Positions 36,218 to 44,885 of a stretch of DNA of 64,000 nt are shown one piece after another (the stretch's first letter is position 1; each line of letters starts with the position of its first letter). Under the pieces are notes generated by a model that was not told the origin of the DNA, made no database searches, and was given only the letters and a program-made list of their open reading frames with translations. Where the stretch lies: positions 35,376 through 99,375 of the forward strand of contig NZ_JAVXKG010000009.1 in NCBI RefSeq assembly GCF_036647415.1, written 5' to 3'. Position numbers and translations under genes: made by a program. Origin of the DNA: Empedobacter sp036647415. Lineage in GTDB: Bacteria > Bacteroidota > Bacteroidia > Flavobacteriales > Weeksellaceae.

Positions 36218-38158
36218 TTGAACCCTTTTAACCAACATTTTAACGCGCCCAGGTGGGTCGTGTTAATAATTGATATACTAATAGTTTTTATTAGTTATAT
36301 CACGAGTAACTTTATACTCAATAGTTTTTTAAATACCTTTAGTTTAGAAAAATTATTATTTAAGTTACCCATTGTTGTTATTCTGTATCTTATATGTTTT
36401 ATCTATTTTAAAACATATAAAGGAATCGTAAAAAAAACAGGATTAAAAGATGCAGAAAATGTCTTTATATCTAATATTTCTGCTTTTCTTATTCTTTTAC
36501 TTATCTCGTTCATTTTTAGAAAATTCATAGAAAGTGGAAGTCAAGAAACAAATACAGCTTCTTTTCTATTTAGAATGTCATATTCTGTAATTTTTGTACA
36601 TCTTTTTATTACAACCGTTATAATGGTTGTAGCAAGATTATATTATAAATGGATTTATGATTATTTCTTTAGCAAAAATATCGGTATTGAAAAAGTATTA
36701 ATTTATGGAGCTGGAGACTCTGGTTACATTACAAGAGATATACTACAAAATGATACACAATATAACATCAAAGTAATTGGTTTTATTGATGATAATCCTA
36801 GTAAAATAGGAAAAATTGTTGATGGAGTAAAAATTTATTCAATAAACGATATAACAAAACAGTTTGTTGAAAAAAATGATATTTCAGAGATTATTATCTC
36901 AATTCAAAATATAAGAACCAATCAATTATTAAATTTATCTAAATCTATAGAAGATCTTCCTGTTAAAATTAAAATAATTCCACCAATTTCTAAGTGGATT
37001 GATGGAACTTATAAATCTAAACAAATCAAAGAATTAAAGATAGAAGATTTATTAGGTAGAGAATCTATAAAATTAGACAACCCTATAATCAATCAAAATT
37101 TAAAAGGTAAAAAAGTATTAATTACCGGAGCTGCAGGTTCTATTGGAAGTGAAATTGCACGACAAATAGCTGTAATGGATATCGAACAATTAGTACTGAT
37201 AGACCAAGCAGAGTCAGCATTATACGACATTCAGCAAACTTTAAAAAATAAGATTAGCGAAGAAAAACAAAATAAGATTCATTACATTGTTTCGAGTGTA
37301 AGAGATCAAAAAAGAATGTTTAGCCTTTTTAATAAGTATAGACCAGAAGTTATTTTCCATGCAGCAGCTTACAAGCATGTGCCTTTGATGGAAAAATTCC
37401 CTTACGAAGCAATTAATACAAACATATACGGTACCAAAATTATTGCAGATTTAGCAAATGAATTTGAAGCTGAAAAATTTGTTATGGTTTCTACAGATAA
37501 AGCCGTAAATCCTACTAACGTTATGGGTGCAACAAAAAGAGTTGCTGAAATATATGTTAATTGTATAAGTAAAGTATCTAAAACAAATTATATTGTTACA
37601 CGATTTGGTAATGTTTTGGGATCAAATGGTTCTGTTATACCATTGTTTAAAAGACAATTAGATCACGGCGGACCTCTAACTGTAACACATCCAGATATCA
37701 CTCGTTTTTTTATGACAATCCCAGAAGCTTGTCAATTAGTTTTAGAAGCAGCAATTATGGGAAAAGGTGGCGAGATATTTGTATTTGACATGGGCGAATC
37801 GATGAAAATAATTGATTTAGCAAAAAGAATGATTAGATTAAGTGGCTACAAATACCCCGAAGAGATTGATATAAAGATTGTTGGATTGCGACCAGGTGAA
37901 AAAATATATGAAGAATTATTAGCAACTGATGAAAATACAATCAAAACACATCATGAAAAAATAATGATCGCAAAAGTAAATACAGACAAATGCGATAAAA
38001 ATAAAGTTTTAATAGAAGAATTATGTTTAATGTCTTCTCAAATTGAAAAACATGAGCACGTTATTAATCTAGTTGCTCTAATAAAAGAAATTGTACCCGA
38101 ATTTAAATCTAAAAATTCAGAGTTTGAAAAACTTGATAATTTAACTTATGAAAAATAA
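36218..38158 (+). CDS. Membrane-bound nucleoside-diphosphate-sugar epimerase/dehydratase (CapD/WbpM/PglF-like)
   Basis: The 646-residue protein starts with four membrane helices. A first Rossmann-like domain (VLIYGAGDSGYITRDIL) and then the catalytic short-chain dehydrogenase domain follow. The latter has VLITGAAGSIGSEIARQI, AAYKHVPLME and the active segment VSTDKAVNPTNVMGATKR, in which Met replaces the usual Tyr as in WbpM/PglF 4,6-dehydratases. It modifies UDP-N-acetyl sugars for surface polysaccharide. The apparent start codon is TTG (36218), as no upstream ATG exists and the N-terminal FNAPRWVVLIID is conserved-looking. It overlaps the next gene by 11 bases. Confidence 0.92.
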   Translation: MNPFNQHFNAPRWVVLIIDILIVFISYITSNFILNSFLNTFSLEKLLFKLPIVVILYLICFIYFKTYKGIVKKTGLKDAENVFISNISAFLILLLISFIFRKFIESGSQETNTASFLFRMSYSVIFVHLFITTVIMVVARLYYKWIYDYFFSKNIGIEKVLIYGAGDSGYITRDILQNDTQYNIKVIGFIDDNPSKIGKIVDGVKIYSINDITKQFVEKNDISEIIISIQNIRTNQLLNLSKSIEDLPVKIKIIPPISKWIDGTYKSKQIKELKIEDLLGRESIKLDNPIINQNLKGKKVLITGAAGSIGSEIARQIAVMDIEQLVLIDQAESALYDIQQTLKNKISEEKQNKIHYIVSSVRDQKRMFSLFNKYRPEVIFHAAAYKHVPLMEKFPYEAINTNIYGTKIIADLANEFEAEKFVMVSTDKAVNPTNVMGATKRVAEIYVNCISKVSKTNYIVTRFGNVLGSNGSVIPLFKRQLDHGGPLTVTHPDITRFFMTIPEACQLVLEAAIMGKGGEIFVFDMGESMKIIDLAKRMIRLSGYKYPEEIDIKIVGLRPGEKIYEELLATDENTIKTHHEKIMIAKVNTDKCDKNKVLIEELCLMSSQIEKHEHVINLVALIKEIVPEFKSKNSEFEKLDNLTYEK

Positions 38159-38909
38159 TATTTCTAAATTTTTAATTGTATTAATCACATTAATTATTTC
38201 TTCTTGTGCGTCGAAAAAAGATTTAATCTATTTTCAAGGCCAACAAGAATCTACAACAAAATATGAAGATTATATTCCTAAAATACAATCTTCAGATATG
38301 TTAGCAATTTCTATAACTGCAGCCGATATAAAAGCAACAGAGCCTTTTAATCAACAAAGCGTTTATCAACTAAACTCTGCTATACAAAATAATCCTTACG
38401 CAAAAGTATATACGGTTGATGAAAATGGTTTTATTAGTTATCCTATTTTAGGGCAGGTAAAAGTAGGTGGCTTAACACGTACAGAAGCTGAAAGTGAATT
38501 AAAATCAAAACTGGCAAAATACATTGTTAATCCAGGAGTTAACATCAATTTTACTAATTTTAGAATTAGTGTATTAGGAGAAGTTACAAGACCTGGTAAC
38601 TTTACTGTTCCAAATGAGCGTGTTTCTATTCTTGATGCAATAGGAATGGCCGGAGATTTAACCATAAATGGAGTTCGTAATAATGTAATGGTAATTAGAG
38701 AACAAAACGGACAAAAGCAAACGTATAATGTTGATTTAACATCAAAAGATGTTTTAAATTCACCAGTTTATTATCTTGCACAAAACGACGTTGTATACGT
38801 AGAACCAAATAACGCCAAAATCTCAGCATCAAAATTTACTCCCAATTATTCATTATGGATTTCTGTTGCTGGTGTTATTATTTCTGTTATTTCTGTTATA
38901 GCTAAATAA
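38148..38909 (+). CDS. Polysaccharide export lipoprotein (Wza-like)
   Basis: This 253-residue protein has a lipoprotein signal (LITLIISSCASKKD). The polysaccharide-export (Poly_export) domain opens with DLIYFQGQ and PKIQSSDMLAISI, followed by an SLBB segment (VLGEVTRPGNFTVPNERVSILDAI). A single C-terminal hydrophobic helix (LWISVAGVIISVISVIA) fits the outer-membrane anchor of Wza-type channels. It forms the outer-membrane part of a capsule or EPS exporter. It starts within the preceding epimerase gene and is 4 bases before the tyrosine kinase gene. Confidence 0.92.
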   Translation: MKNNISKFLIVLITLIISSCASKKDLIYFQGQQESTTKYEDYIPKIQSSDMLAISITAADIKATEPFNQQSVYQLNSAIQNNPYAKVYTVDENGFISYPILGQVKVGGLTRTEAESELKSKLAKYIVNPGVNINFTNFRISVLGEVTRPGNFTVPNERVSILDAIGMAGDLTINGVRNNVMVIREQNGQKQTYNVDLTSKDVLNSPVYYLAQNDVVYVEPNNAKISASKFTPNYSLWISVAGVIISVISVIAK

Positions 38910-38913
38910 AAAA

Positions 38914-41295
38914 ATGAGTAAGAATAAAAATAATTTCGAAGAAGATTTCGAAAATCACGAAGAAGAAATAAATATTAGGCAAATACTTGAACAATATTTA
39001 TATTATTGGAAATGGTTTGTATTAGGAGTAATTGTATCCTTAATATTTGCTTTTATATATATAAAATATACACAAAAACAATATCAAGTATCTGCAAAAA
39101 TATTATTGAATGAAAAAGAATCTTCAACAGGAGAATTAGCAGGATTAATGGACCAAGCCATGTTAGGAGGGGGGTCTACAAATTCTGAGGTTGGTGATCA
39201 AATTGATGTTTTAAGATCAAAACGTTTAATAACTAAAGTTGTCGAAAAAAATAACTTAAACATTCAATATTTTAGTGTTGGTCGAGTTGCGGAAATAGAA
39301 TTAACACACGATAAATCTCCAATTAGATTTATTTTCTTAAATGAAGAAAATAAATCTAACGATAAATTAAATGATAAATATTTGATTACAATTTTATCAA
39401 ATACTAAATTTAAATTAGAGAATAAGAAAACTGGTAAGACAAATGAATATGCTTTTGGACAAAAAATTTCTGAAAAATTAGGTAACTTCATTATTAGTCC
39501 TAATTCGGAAATCAAAAAACATGTAGATAAAGAATATTTAATATCTCTAAAATCTATTGATCAAACGGTTTACAGTCTACAAAATAAATTAAGTATAAGC
39601 CCAAATAACGAAAAAAATTCCAAAGTAATTAATTTTTCATTAGTTGGTCCTATTCCTGAGATTTCAAAAAAAATAATTGATGATTTAATTATAACATATA
39701 ATTCAGATTTAGTTAACGATAATCATAAACTAACAGAAGCTACTTCTAAATTTATCAATTCTCGATTAGAAATTGTAACAACCGATTTACGAGGTGTTGA
39801 TAAAAATCTAGAACAATATAAAGTAAGTAACAATATCACAGATGTTACTTCTGAAGCAAATATATTTTTAGAAAGCGCAGCTGATAATGATAAGAAATTA
39901 TTAGAATCTTCTACTCAATTACAGCTTGTAGATTATATGAATTCTACATTAAATTCTGCAAAATCAGATTTACTTCCTTCTAATATTGGATTAGAAGACA
40001 AATCTATTTCATCAGAAATTGCATCATATAATGAATTGGTTTTAGCAAAAGAAGACATGTTAAAATCTGTAACAAACGAACATCCAAATGTTATTAAACT
40101 GCAAGAGCAGATTAGTGATATAAAACGAAATTTAAAAAATAGTTTACGTTTATACAGAAATAATACACAAACAACTTTAAATTCTATTCAGAATAAGCAA
40201 AATCAAATAGTAAGTAAAATTCAAAAAGTACCAAGTCAAGAACGTGGTTTTAGAGATATTTCTCGTCAACAACAAATTGTAGAAGCTCTGTATCTTTTCT
40301 TATTACAAAAACGCGAAGAAAACGAAATAAAATCTGCTGCTACGCCAGAGAATATAAAAGTTATAGACTATGCATATGATAATAAAATACCTGTTTCTCC
40401 AAAGAAAAATATTATTTTATTAGGTGCACTCGTATTAGGGATAATTGTTCCTTTTATATTAATTTATATTTATAAATTATTAAATAACAATGTAAACTCT
40501 AAAGAAGATGTAGAAAATGCTGTAGGAGCTCCAATTGCTGGACAAGTTCCGAAAAGTGAGACTTCAATTATCGAACATAACGATAATTCGAGTGTAGCTG
40601 AAGCATTTAGAATCTTGAGAACAAATGTTAATTTCTTAATGAAAAATAGCAAAGAATCTCAATGTATCTACGTTACATCAACAACAAGTGGTGAAGGAAA
40701 AACGTTTGTCGCAACCAATCTAGCACAAATTCTAACCATGTCTGGTAAATCTGTTCTTTTGATTGGTGCAGATATTCGTAGTCCAAAGGTATTAGATTAT
40801 TTAAATATTGCAGATCAATATAGACATCGTTATGGTGTGACTGAATATTTAATTTCTGAAGATGTAAAAATGGAAGAAATTATCATTAAAAAACCTGATA
40901 ATTATAAATTTGATGTTATCTATTCTGGACAAATTGCTCCAAATCCTTCAGAATTATTAATGAATGGTCGTTTTGATGATATTGTAAATTATGGTAAACA
41001 ACATTATGACTATGTATTAGTAGATACTGCTCCAGTAAGTTTGGTAACAGATACTTTATTAATTGCAGATGATGCAGATCTTACAATGTATGTTGTAAGA
41101 GCAAATTATCTAGATAAGCGTATGTTAGCTATTCCACGTGATTTATATAAAGAAAATCGTCTTAAAAATATGACAATGGTTGTGAATGATGTTGACTTTA
41201 CAAAAGGTTATGGCTATGGCTATGGTTACGGTTATGGTTATGGTGAAAATCACAACAATCAATCTTGGTTTAAAAACCTATTTAAGAAAAAATAA
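38914..41295 (+). CDS. Polysaccharide co-polymerase/tyrosine autokinase (Wzc-like)
   Basis: The 793-residue protein has an N-terminal Wzz domain with a first membrane helix (WFVLGVIVSLIFAFIYI), a long coiled periplasmic region (roughly 90-490), and a second helix (IILLGALVLGIIVPFILIYI). A cytosolic BY-kinase domain follows, with Walker A TTSGEGKTFVATN, Walker A' VLLIGADIRSPK and Walker B YVLVDTAPVS. The C-terminus holds a tyrosine ladder of six Tyr alternating with Gly. Cyclic autophosphorylation there governs oligomer state and chain length in Wzc. It is the last gene of the three-gene cluster; a terminator follows. Confidence 0.94.
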   Translation: MSKNKNNFEEDFENHEEEINIRQILEQYLYYWKWFVLGVIVSLIFAFIYIKYTQKQYQVSAKILLNEKESSTGELAGLMDQAMLGGGSTNSEVGDQIDVLRSKRLITKVVEKNNLNIQYFSVGRVAEIELTHDKSPIRFIFLNEENKSNDKLNDKYLITILSNTKFKLENKKTGKTNEYAFGQKISEKLGNFIISPNSEIKKHVDKEYLISLKSIDQTVYSLQNKLSISPNNEKNSKVINFSLVGPIPEISKKIIDDLIITYNSDLVNDNHKLTEATSKFINSRLEIVTTDLRGVDKNLEQYKVSNNITDVTSEANIFLESAADNDKKLLESSTQLQLVDYMNSTLNSAKSDLLPSNIGLEDKSISSEIASYNELVLAKEDMLKSVTNEHPNVIKLQEQISDIKRNLKNSLRLYRNNTQTTLNSIQNKQNQIVSKIQKVPSQERGFRDISRQQQIVEALYLFLLQKREENEIKSAATPENIKVIDYAYDNKIPVSPKKNIILLGALVLGIIVPFILIYIYKLLNNNVNSKEDVENAVGAPIAGQVPKSETSIIEHNDNSSVAEAFRILRTNVNFLMKNSKESQCIYVTSTTSGEGKTFVATNLAQILTMSGKSVLLIGADIRSPKVLDYLNIADQYRHRYGVTEYLISEDVKMEEIIIKKPDNYKFDVIYSGQIAPNPSELLMNGRFDDIVNYGKQHYDYVLVDTAPVSLVTDTLLIADDADLTMYVVRANYLDKRMLAIPRDLYKENRLKNMTMVVNDVDFTKGYGYGYGYGYGYGENHNNQSWFKNLFKKK
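41205..41243 (+). repeat. Hexanucleotide coding repeat for the Tyr-Gly ladder
   Basis: Six consecutive GG(T/C)TA(T/C)-type hexamers encode GYGYGYGYGYGYG near the end of the tyrosine kinase. Third-position changes (TAT/TAC, GGT/GGC) make the copies nearly but not fully identical. Confidence 0.9.
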
Positions 41296-41302
41296 TTTCA
41301 AT

Positions 41303-41340
41303 AAAAAAATCCCTACTTTGATAAGAAGTGGGGATTTTTA
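41303..41340. terminator. Terminator between wzc-like and SpoU methyltransferase genes
   Basis: AAAAATCCCTACTT pairs with AAGTGGGGATTTTT (one G-T pair) over a 7-base loop. The two genes converge here. Confidence 0.85.
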
Positions 41341-41362
41341 GTTTATAGATGATATAATATAA

Positions 41363-42136
41363 CTATTGTCTTTGTCTTACTGCTTCATAAACACAAATTG
41401 CAGCTGCATTACTTACATTTAAAGAATCTACAAAACCTAACATTGGAATTTTAATTAATTCAGCAGAATTATCTGCCCAAAAATCTGATAAACCTGTTGC
41501 TTCAGTTCCTAAAATAATGGCTGAACCTGATGTAAAATCTGCTTCATATAAACTAATTGTTTCATCTCTCAAAAAAGTAGAAATAACTTGTACATTATGT
41601 TCTTTCAGAAAATTTAAAACCTCTTCTTTAGATGCTGATGCAATTTTATTGGTAAATAAAGTTCCAACCGAAGAGCGAATAACATTTGGATTGAAAAAAT
41701 CAACTGTTTCATCGCAAACAATTACAGCATCTACTTTTGCACCATCTCCAGTTCTTAAAACTGCGCCTAAATTCCCTGGCTTTTCTACGGCTTCTAATAC
41801 AACGATCAACGGATTATCGGGTAATTTTAATGTTGATAAATCAGATGATTTTGTTTTATAAACACCTACAATTCCACCTGTTGATTTACGATAAGCTAAT
41901 TTCTCGAAAACTGTTCGTGTAATTTCGAACATTTTTGCACGACCAAAATCAATTGTAGATTCATAAATATCTTCACAAACATATATTTCTACTGCTTCGT
42001 AGCCGCCTTTTATAGCCAACTCATTTTCTTGTTTACCTTCAACAATAAATAAACCTTGGTTTTTACGTTCTCTTGATTTTTCTTGCAGTTTAAGCAAGTT
42101 TTTAATCCTTGGATTCTGAAGACTTTCTATTTGCAT
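41363..42136 (-). CDS. TrmH/SpoU family RNA 2'-O-methyltransferase
   Basis: The 257-residue protein has an N-terminal RNA-substrate-binding domain (residues 1-95, IESLQNPRIKNLLKLQEKSRER). A SPOUT methyltransferase core follows, with LEAVEKPGNLGAVLRTGDGAKVDAVI, NPNVIRSSVGTLF and IILGTEATGLSDFW near SLNVSNAAAICVYEAVRQR. These form the knotted S-adenosylmethionine site. It methylates the ribose of a rRNA or tRNA nucleotide; the target is not known. It is monocistronic and divergent from the U32 gene. Confidence 0.92.
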   Translation of the reverse strand: MQIESLQNPRIKNLLKLQEKSRERKNQGLFIVEGKQENELAIKGGYEAVEIYVCEDIYESTIDFGRAKMFEITRTVFEKLAYRKSTGGIVGVYKTKSSDLSTLKLPDNPLIVVLEAVEKPGNLGAVLRTGDGAKVDAVIVCDETVDFFNPNVIRSSVGTLFTNKIASASKEEVLNFLKEHNVQVISTFLRDETISLYEADFTSGSAIILGTEATGLSDFWADNSAELIKIPMLGFVDSLNVSNAAAICVYEAVRQRQ

Positions 42137-42258
42137 GCTGCAAAATTACTTCTTTTTCGTCCAATATTTCGCACAAATTTTGTTTACAATTATTATCAGT
42201 TAAAAAACTCATTACCAATAACCTTCAATTTATATTCAGTATAAACTTATATTTTTTG

Positions 42259-42266
42259 TACCTTTG
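42259..42266 (+). promoter_or_regulatory. Candidate -7 element upstream of the U32 peptidase gene
   Basis: TACCTTTG is an exact TANNTTTG match 23 bases before the start codon. A TTC at 42235-42237 lies at the correct distance (21 bases) for a weak -33 element. Confidence 0.5.
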
Positions 42267-42289
42267 CCCCTTAAAATCAGAATTTTCGT

Positions 42290-43582
42290 ATGACCAAAGA
42301 TGGAAAAATAGAATTGATGGCTCCCGCTGGGAACTTCGAATCGTTACAGGCTGCTTTAGATAATGGTGCTGATTCTGTATACTTCGGAGTAGATCAGTTG
42401 AACATGCGTGCGAGAGCATCAATCAATTTTACAATGGGAGATTTACCAGAAATCGTAAATCGTTGTGAAGAGAAAGGTGTGCGTTCTTACCTTACATTAA
42501 ATACAATTATATATGATCACGATTTATCTTTAATCAAAACCCTTTTAGATCAAGCAAAAGAAGCTAAAATTACGGCTGTTATTGCGATGGATCAATCGGT
42601 TATTGCTTATGCAAGACAAATCGGGATGGAAATCCACATTTCTACTCAAATTAATGTCACAAATATAGAAACCGTAAAATTTTATGCAATGTTTGCAGAT
42701 ACAATGGTTTTGTCTCGTGAATTGAGTTTGAAACAAGTAAAAAAGATTGCAGAAAGTATTATCAAAGATGATGTACGTGGACCAAGTGGAAACTTAGTCG
42801 AAGTAGAAATTTTTGGGCACGGAGCTTTATGTATGGCTGTTTCAGGTAAATGTTACTTGAGCTTACACTCACACAACTCTTCTGCAAATCGTGGTGCTTG
42901 CAAACAAAATTGTCGTAAAAAATATACGGTTATCGACCAAGAATCTGGTTTCGAAATCGAGTTGGACAATGAATACATGATGTCTCCAAAAGATTTATGT
43001 ACGATGGAATTTTTGGATCAGGTTGCTGATGCAGGAATCAAGGTATTAAAAATAGAAGGTCGTGGTCGTTCTCCAGAATATGTTGCAACCGTTATTCGTT
43101 GTTATCGCGAAGCTATAGACTCTATTGCTGATGGAACTTATTCGCCAGAAAAAGTTGACTATTGGATGGGATTATTACAAACTGTTTACAATCGTGGTTT
43201 TTGGTCAGGTTATTATTTAGGTCAAAAATTAGGAGAATGGTCTGCTGTTCCAGGATCTATGGCAACTCAGAAAAAAGTTTACATTGGTAAAGGTGTACAT
43301 TTCTTTCCTAAGGCAAACATTGGTCAATTTGTAATTGATGCCTATGACTTAAAAGTTGGTGATTTAATTTTAGTTACAGGACCAACAACAGGTGCTCAAG
43401 AAATGATTGTTACTGAAATGATGGTGGATGATGTAAAAGGTGATATCGCAAAAAAAGGTGATAACATTACAATTCCTATGGAATTCAGAATTCGCCCTTC
43501 AGACAAATTATACAAATTAGTAAAAGAAGAGCCTGTTGGAGCAAAAGAAGATAATGTTGAAGAGGAAACTTATTCTCATTAA
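42290..43582 (+). CDS. U32 family peptidase-like protein
   Basis: The 430-residue protein has an N-terminal TIM-barrel (MAPAGNFESLQAALDNGADSVYFG). The U32 signature sits around residues 178-205, with EIFGHGALCMAVSGKCYLS and NRGACKQNCRKKY giving a set of cysteines. The C-terminal third is a small beta domain. Several U32 relatives are now known as RNA modification (hydroxylation) proteins rather than proteases, and the clustered cysteines with the adjacent ferredoxin gene (15 bases on) agree with an iron-sulphur-dependent role. That role is inference. Confidence 0.9.
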   Translation: MTKDGKIELMAPAGNFESLQAALDNGADSVYFGVDQLNMRARASINFTMGDLPEIVNRCEEKGVRSYLTLNTIIYDHDLSLIKTLLDQAKEAKITAVIAMDQSVIAYARQIGMEIHISTQINVTNIETVKFYAMFADTMVLSRELSLKQVKKIAESIIKDDVRGPSGNLVEVEIFGHGALCMAVSGKCYLSLHSHNSSANRGACKQNCRKKYTVIDQESGFEIELDNEYMMSPKDLCTMEFLDQVADAGIKVLKIEGRGRSPEYVATVIRCYREAIDSIADGTYSPEKVDYWMGLLQTVYNRGFWSGYYLGQKLGEWSAVPGSMATQKKVYIGKGVHFFPKANIGQFVIDAYDLKVGDLILVTGPTTGAQEMIVTEMMVDDVKGDIAKKGDNITIPMEFRIRPSDKLYKLVKEEPVGAKEDNVEEETYSH

Positions 43583-43597
43583 TCAAAAACGAATAAC

Positions 43598-43828
43598 ATG
43601 GTTATAATAACGCTTCAGCGTGATAAATGTATTGGTTGTAACTATTGTTATGAGTTAGCGCCAGAACGTTTCCGAATGTCTAAAAAAGATGGAAAATCTG
43701 TCCTTTTAAAATCAATTGATAAAAAAGGATTTCATACATTGAAAGATCCAGATCATTCCATTGCCGATAATTGCGATCGTGCAGCAAAAGCCTGTCCAGT
43801 AAACATTATTTCGGTTAAAGAAATTTAG
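43598..43828 (+). CDS. Ferredoxin, single 4Fe-4S cluster
   Basis: This 76-residue ferredoxin has CIGCNYC at residues 11-17 and a distant CP pair (ACPVN) near residue 70, the pattern of a single-cluster 4Fe-4S ferredoxin. A second disordered site is not present. It starts 15 bases after the U32 gene, so it may supply electrons to that protein. It ends before a terminator. Confidence 0.9.
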   Translation: MVIITLQRDKCIGCNYCYELAPERFRMSKKDGKSVLLKSIDKKGFHTLKDPDHSIADNCDRAAKACPVNIISVKEI

Positions 43829-43850
43829 AAATAAAAACATATAAATTATA

Positions 43851-43880
43851 AAAAAGTCATCAACTGTTTGATGACTTTTT
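43851..43880 (+). terminator. Terminator after the ferredoxin gene
   Basis: AAAAAGTCATCA pairs with TGATGACTTTTT, followed by T. It lies 22 bases past the stop. Confidence 0.88.
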
Positions 43881-43994
43881 TTGTGATTAAATCTTTAAAA
43901 AAAACTAATCTTTGACACATATCATTTTATCATTTTTAAAAACTATCTTATCTTAGTCGAGAATTAACACATCTTTGCTACAATAATATACATT

Positions 43995-44696
43995 ATGAGC
44001 TCATACGAATATTATAACTTCCCGATTCAGTTACTGAACGGTTTTTTAAACAATTCTAAAAAAGTATTAATTGATATTTCACATTATTGCATTTATAGAG
44101 TTTTTGTCGATAATTTCGAAAAATATTCTGGCTCTTTTACAGGTTACCAGAAAGCATGTGAAGATTTTGGAATCGAATTTAAAAATGTAGCCGAAGCCTA
44201 TCAAAATGGTAAAACATGGTATGAAACAACTATAGAAAAAAGTCCTATGGTTGGTATGACTTCTGAAATGTATTGGGATTATATGACCAATGATAAAACC
44301 GAATTTGAGAAAGTTTGTTTATTAGGAGATTTAGCATTTAAAAGTATTTTGGGTGCAAAATCGTACATTAAATTAGATAATAAATATTGGTTTAGTCGTA
44401 TGGATGGCGCTGTAAAATCTATTCAGAAAGAAGATATTTCACCAAAGCTACAACGTTATTTAAATGAATATCAGACTAAAAAAATAAAGAATCAACTAAT
44501 TGCTAATTGGGGATTAGCTTCTTATTCTCGCTACAACAGAGGTTTTTATGTAAGTTATAAAATGACTTTAGAGGATTTAGCCTATCATGCAGAAAAAATA
44601 AGAAAATCTACACAAGATAAAAAGATAAAGAATGATGTAAAATCTGCTCACGAAAAAGCAATGGAACGTTTGGCAAAAGAAAATGAAATAAAATAA
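43995..44696 (+). CDS. Hypothetical protein, orphan next to the ssrA integration site
   Basis: The 233-residue product has no signal peptide or membrane helix. It is rich in aromatic residues and Lys, with mostly helical character and segments such as EMYWDYMTNDKTEF and RYNRGFYVSYKMTLEDLAYHA. I recognise no family. It stands alone between the ferredoxin terminator and the left end of the integrated element. It is outside the element by position, so it is probably part of the host chromosome next to ssrA. Confidence 0.7.
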   Translation: MSSYEYYNFPIQLLNGFLNNSKKVLIDISHYCIYRVFVDNFEKYSGSFTGYQKACEDFGIEFKNVAEAYQNGKTWYETTIEKSPMVGMTSEMYWDYMTNDKTEFEKVCLLGDLAFKSILGAKSYIKLDNKYWFSRMDGAVKSIQKEDISPKLQRYLNEYQTKKIKNQLIANWGLASYSRYNRGFYVSYKMTLEDLAYHAEKIRKSTQDKKIKNDVKSAHEKAMERLAKENEIK

Positions 44697-44712
44697 ATTT
44701 ACTCATCTTATA

Positions 44713-44748
44713 AAAAATTCCTAATTCTAATTAGAATGAGGAATTTTA
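44713..44748. terminator. Hairpin left of attL, original ssrA terminator and/or terminator of the orphan gene
   Basis: AAAATTCCTAATTCT pairs with AGAATGAGGAATTTT (one mismatch). It lies 16 bases past the orphan gene stop and 5 bases from the left attachment repeat, so before integration it would have been immediately downstream of ssrA. Confidence 0.8.
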
Positions 44749-44752
44749 GTTT

Positions 44753-44770
44753 TGTGGAGCTGGCGGGATT
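44753..44770. repeat. attL, left attachment repeat
   Basis: This 18-bp copy of the ssrA 3' end (acceptor stem plus part of the T arm) is identical to 54543-54560. It differs from the ssrA context immediately afterwards (AAGGACATG instead of CGAACCCG). Confidence 0.93.
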
Positions 44771-44818
44771 AAGGACATGTATTAAATATCAATCTCTTAG
44801 CTCTAAAAACCATCTAAA

Positions 44819-44838
44819 GGGGATGAAATCGGGGATGA
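44819..44838. repeat. Paired GGGGATGA sites inside attL (putative integrase arm sites)
   Basis: GGGGATGA occurs at 44819-44826 and 44831-44838, 12 bases start to start. The same pair with the same spacing and orientation occurs near attR. Short directly repeated sites flanking the core are typical of arm-type binding sites of tyrosine integrases. Confidence 0.6.
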
Positions 44839-44885
44839 TTTCCACTAATTATCATCTTCAACCTTACTCGTATATTTTATTTAAA

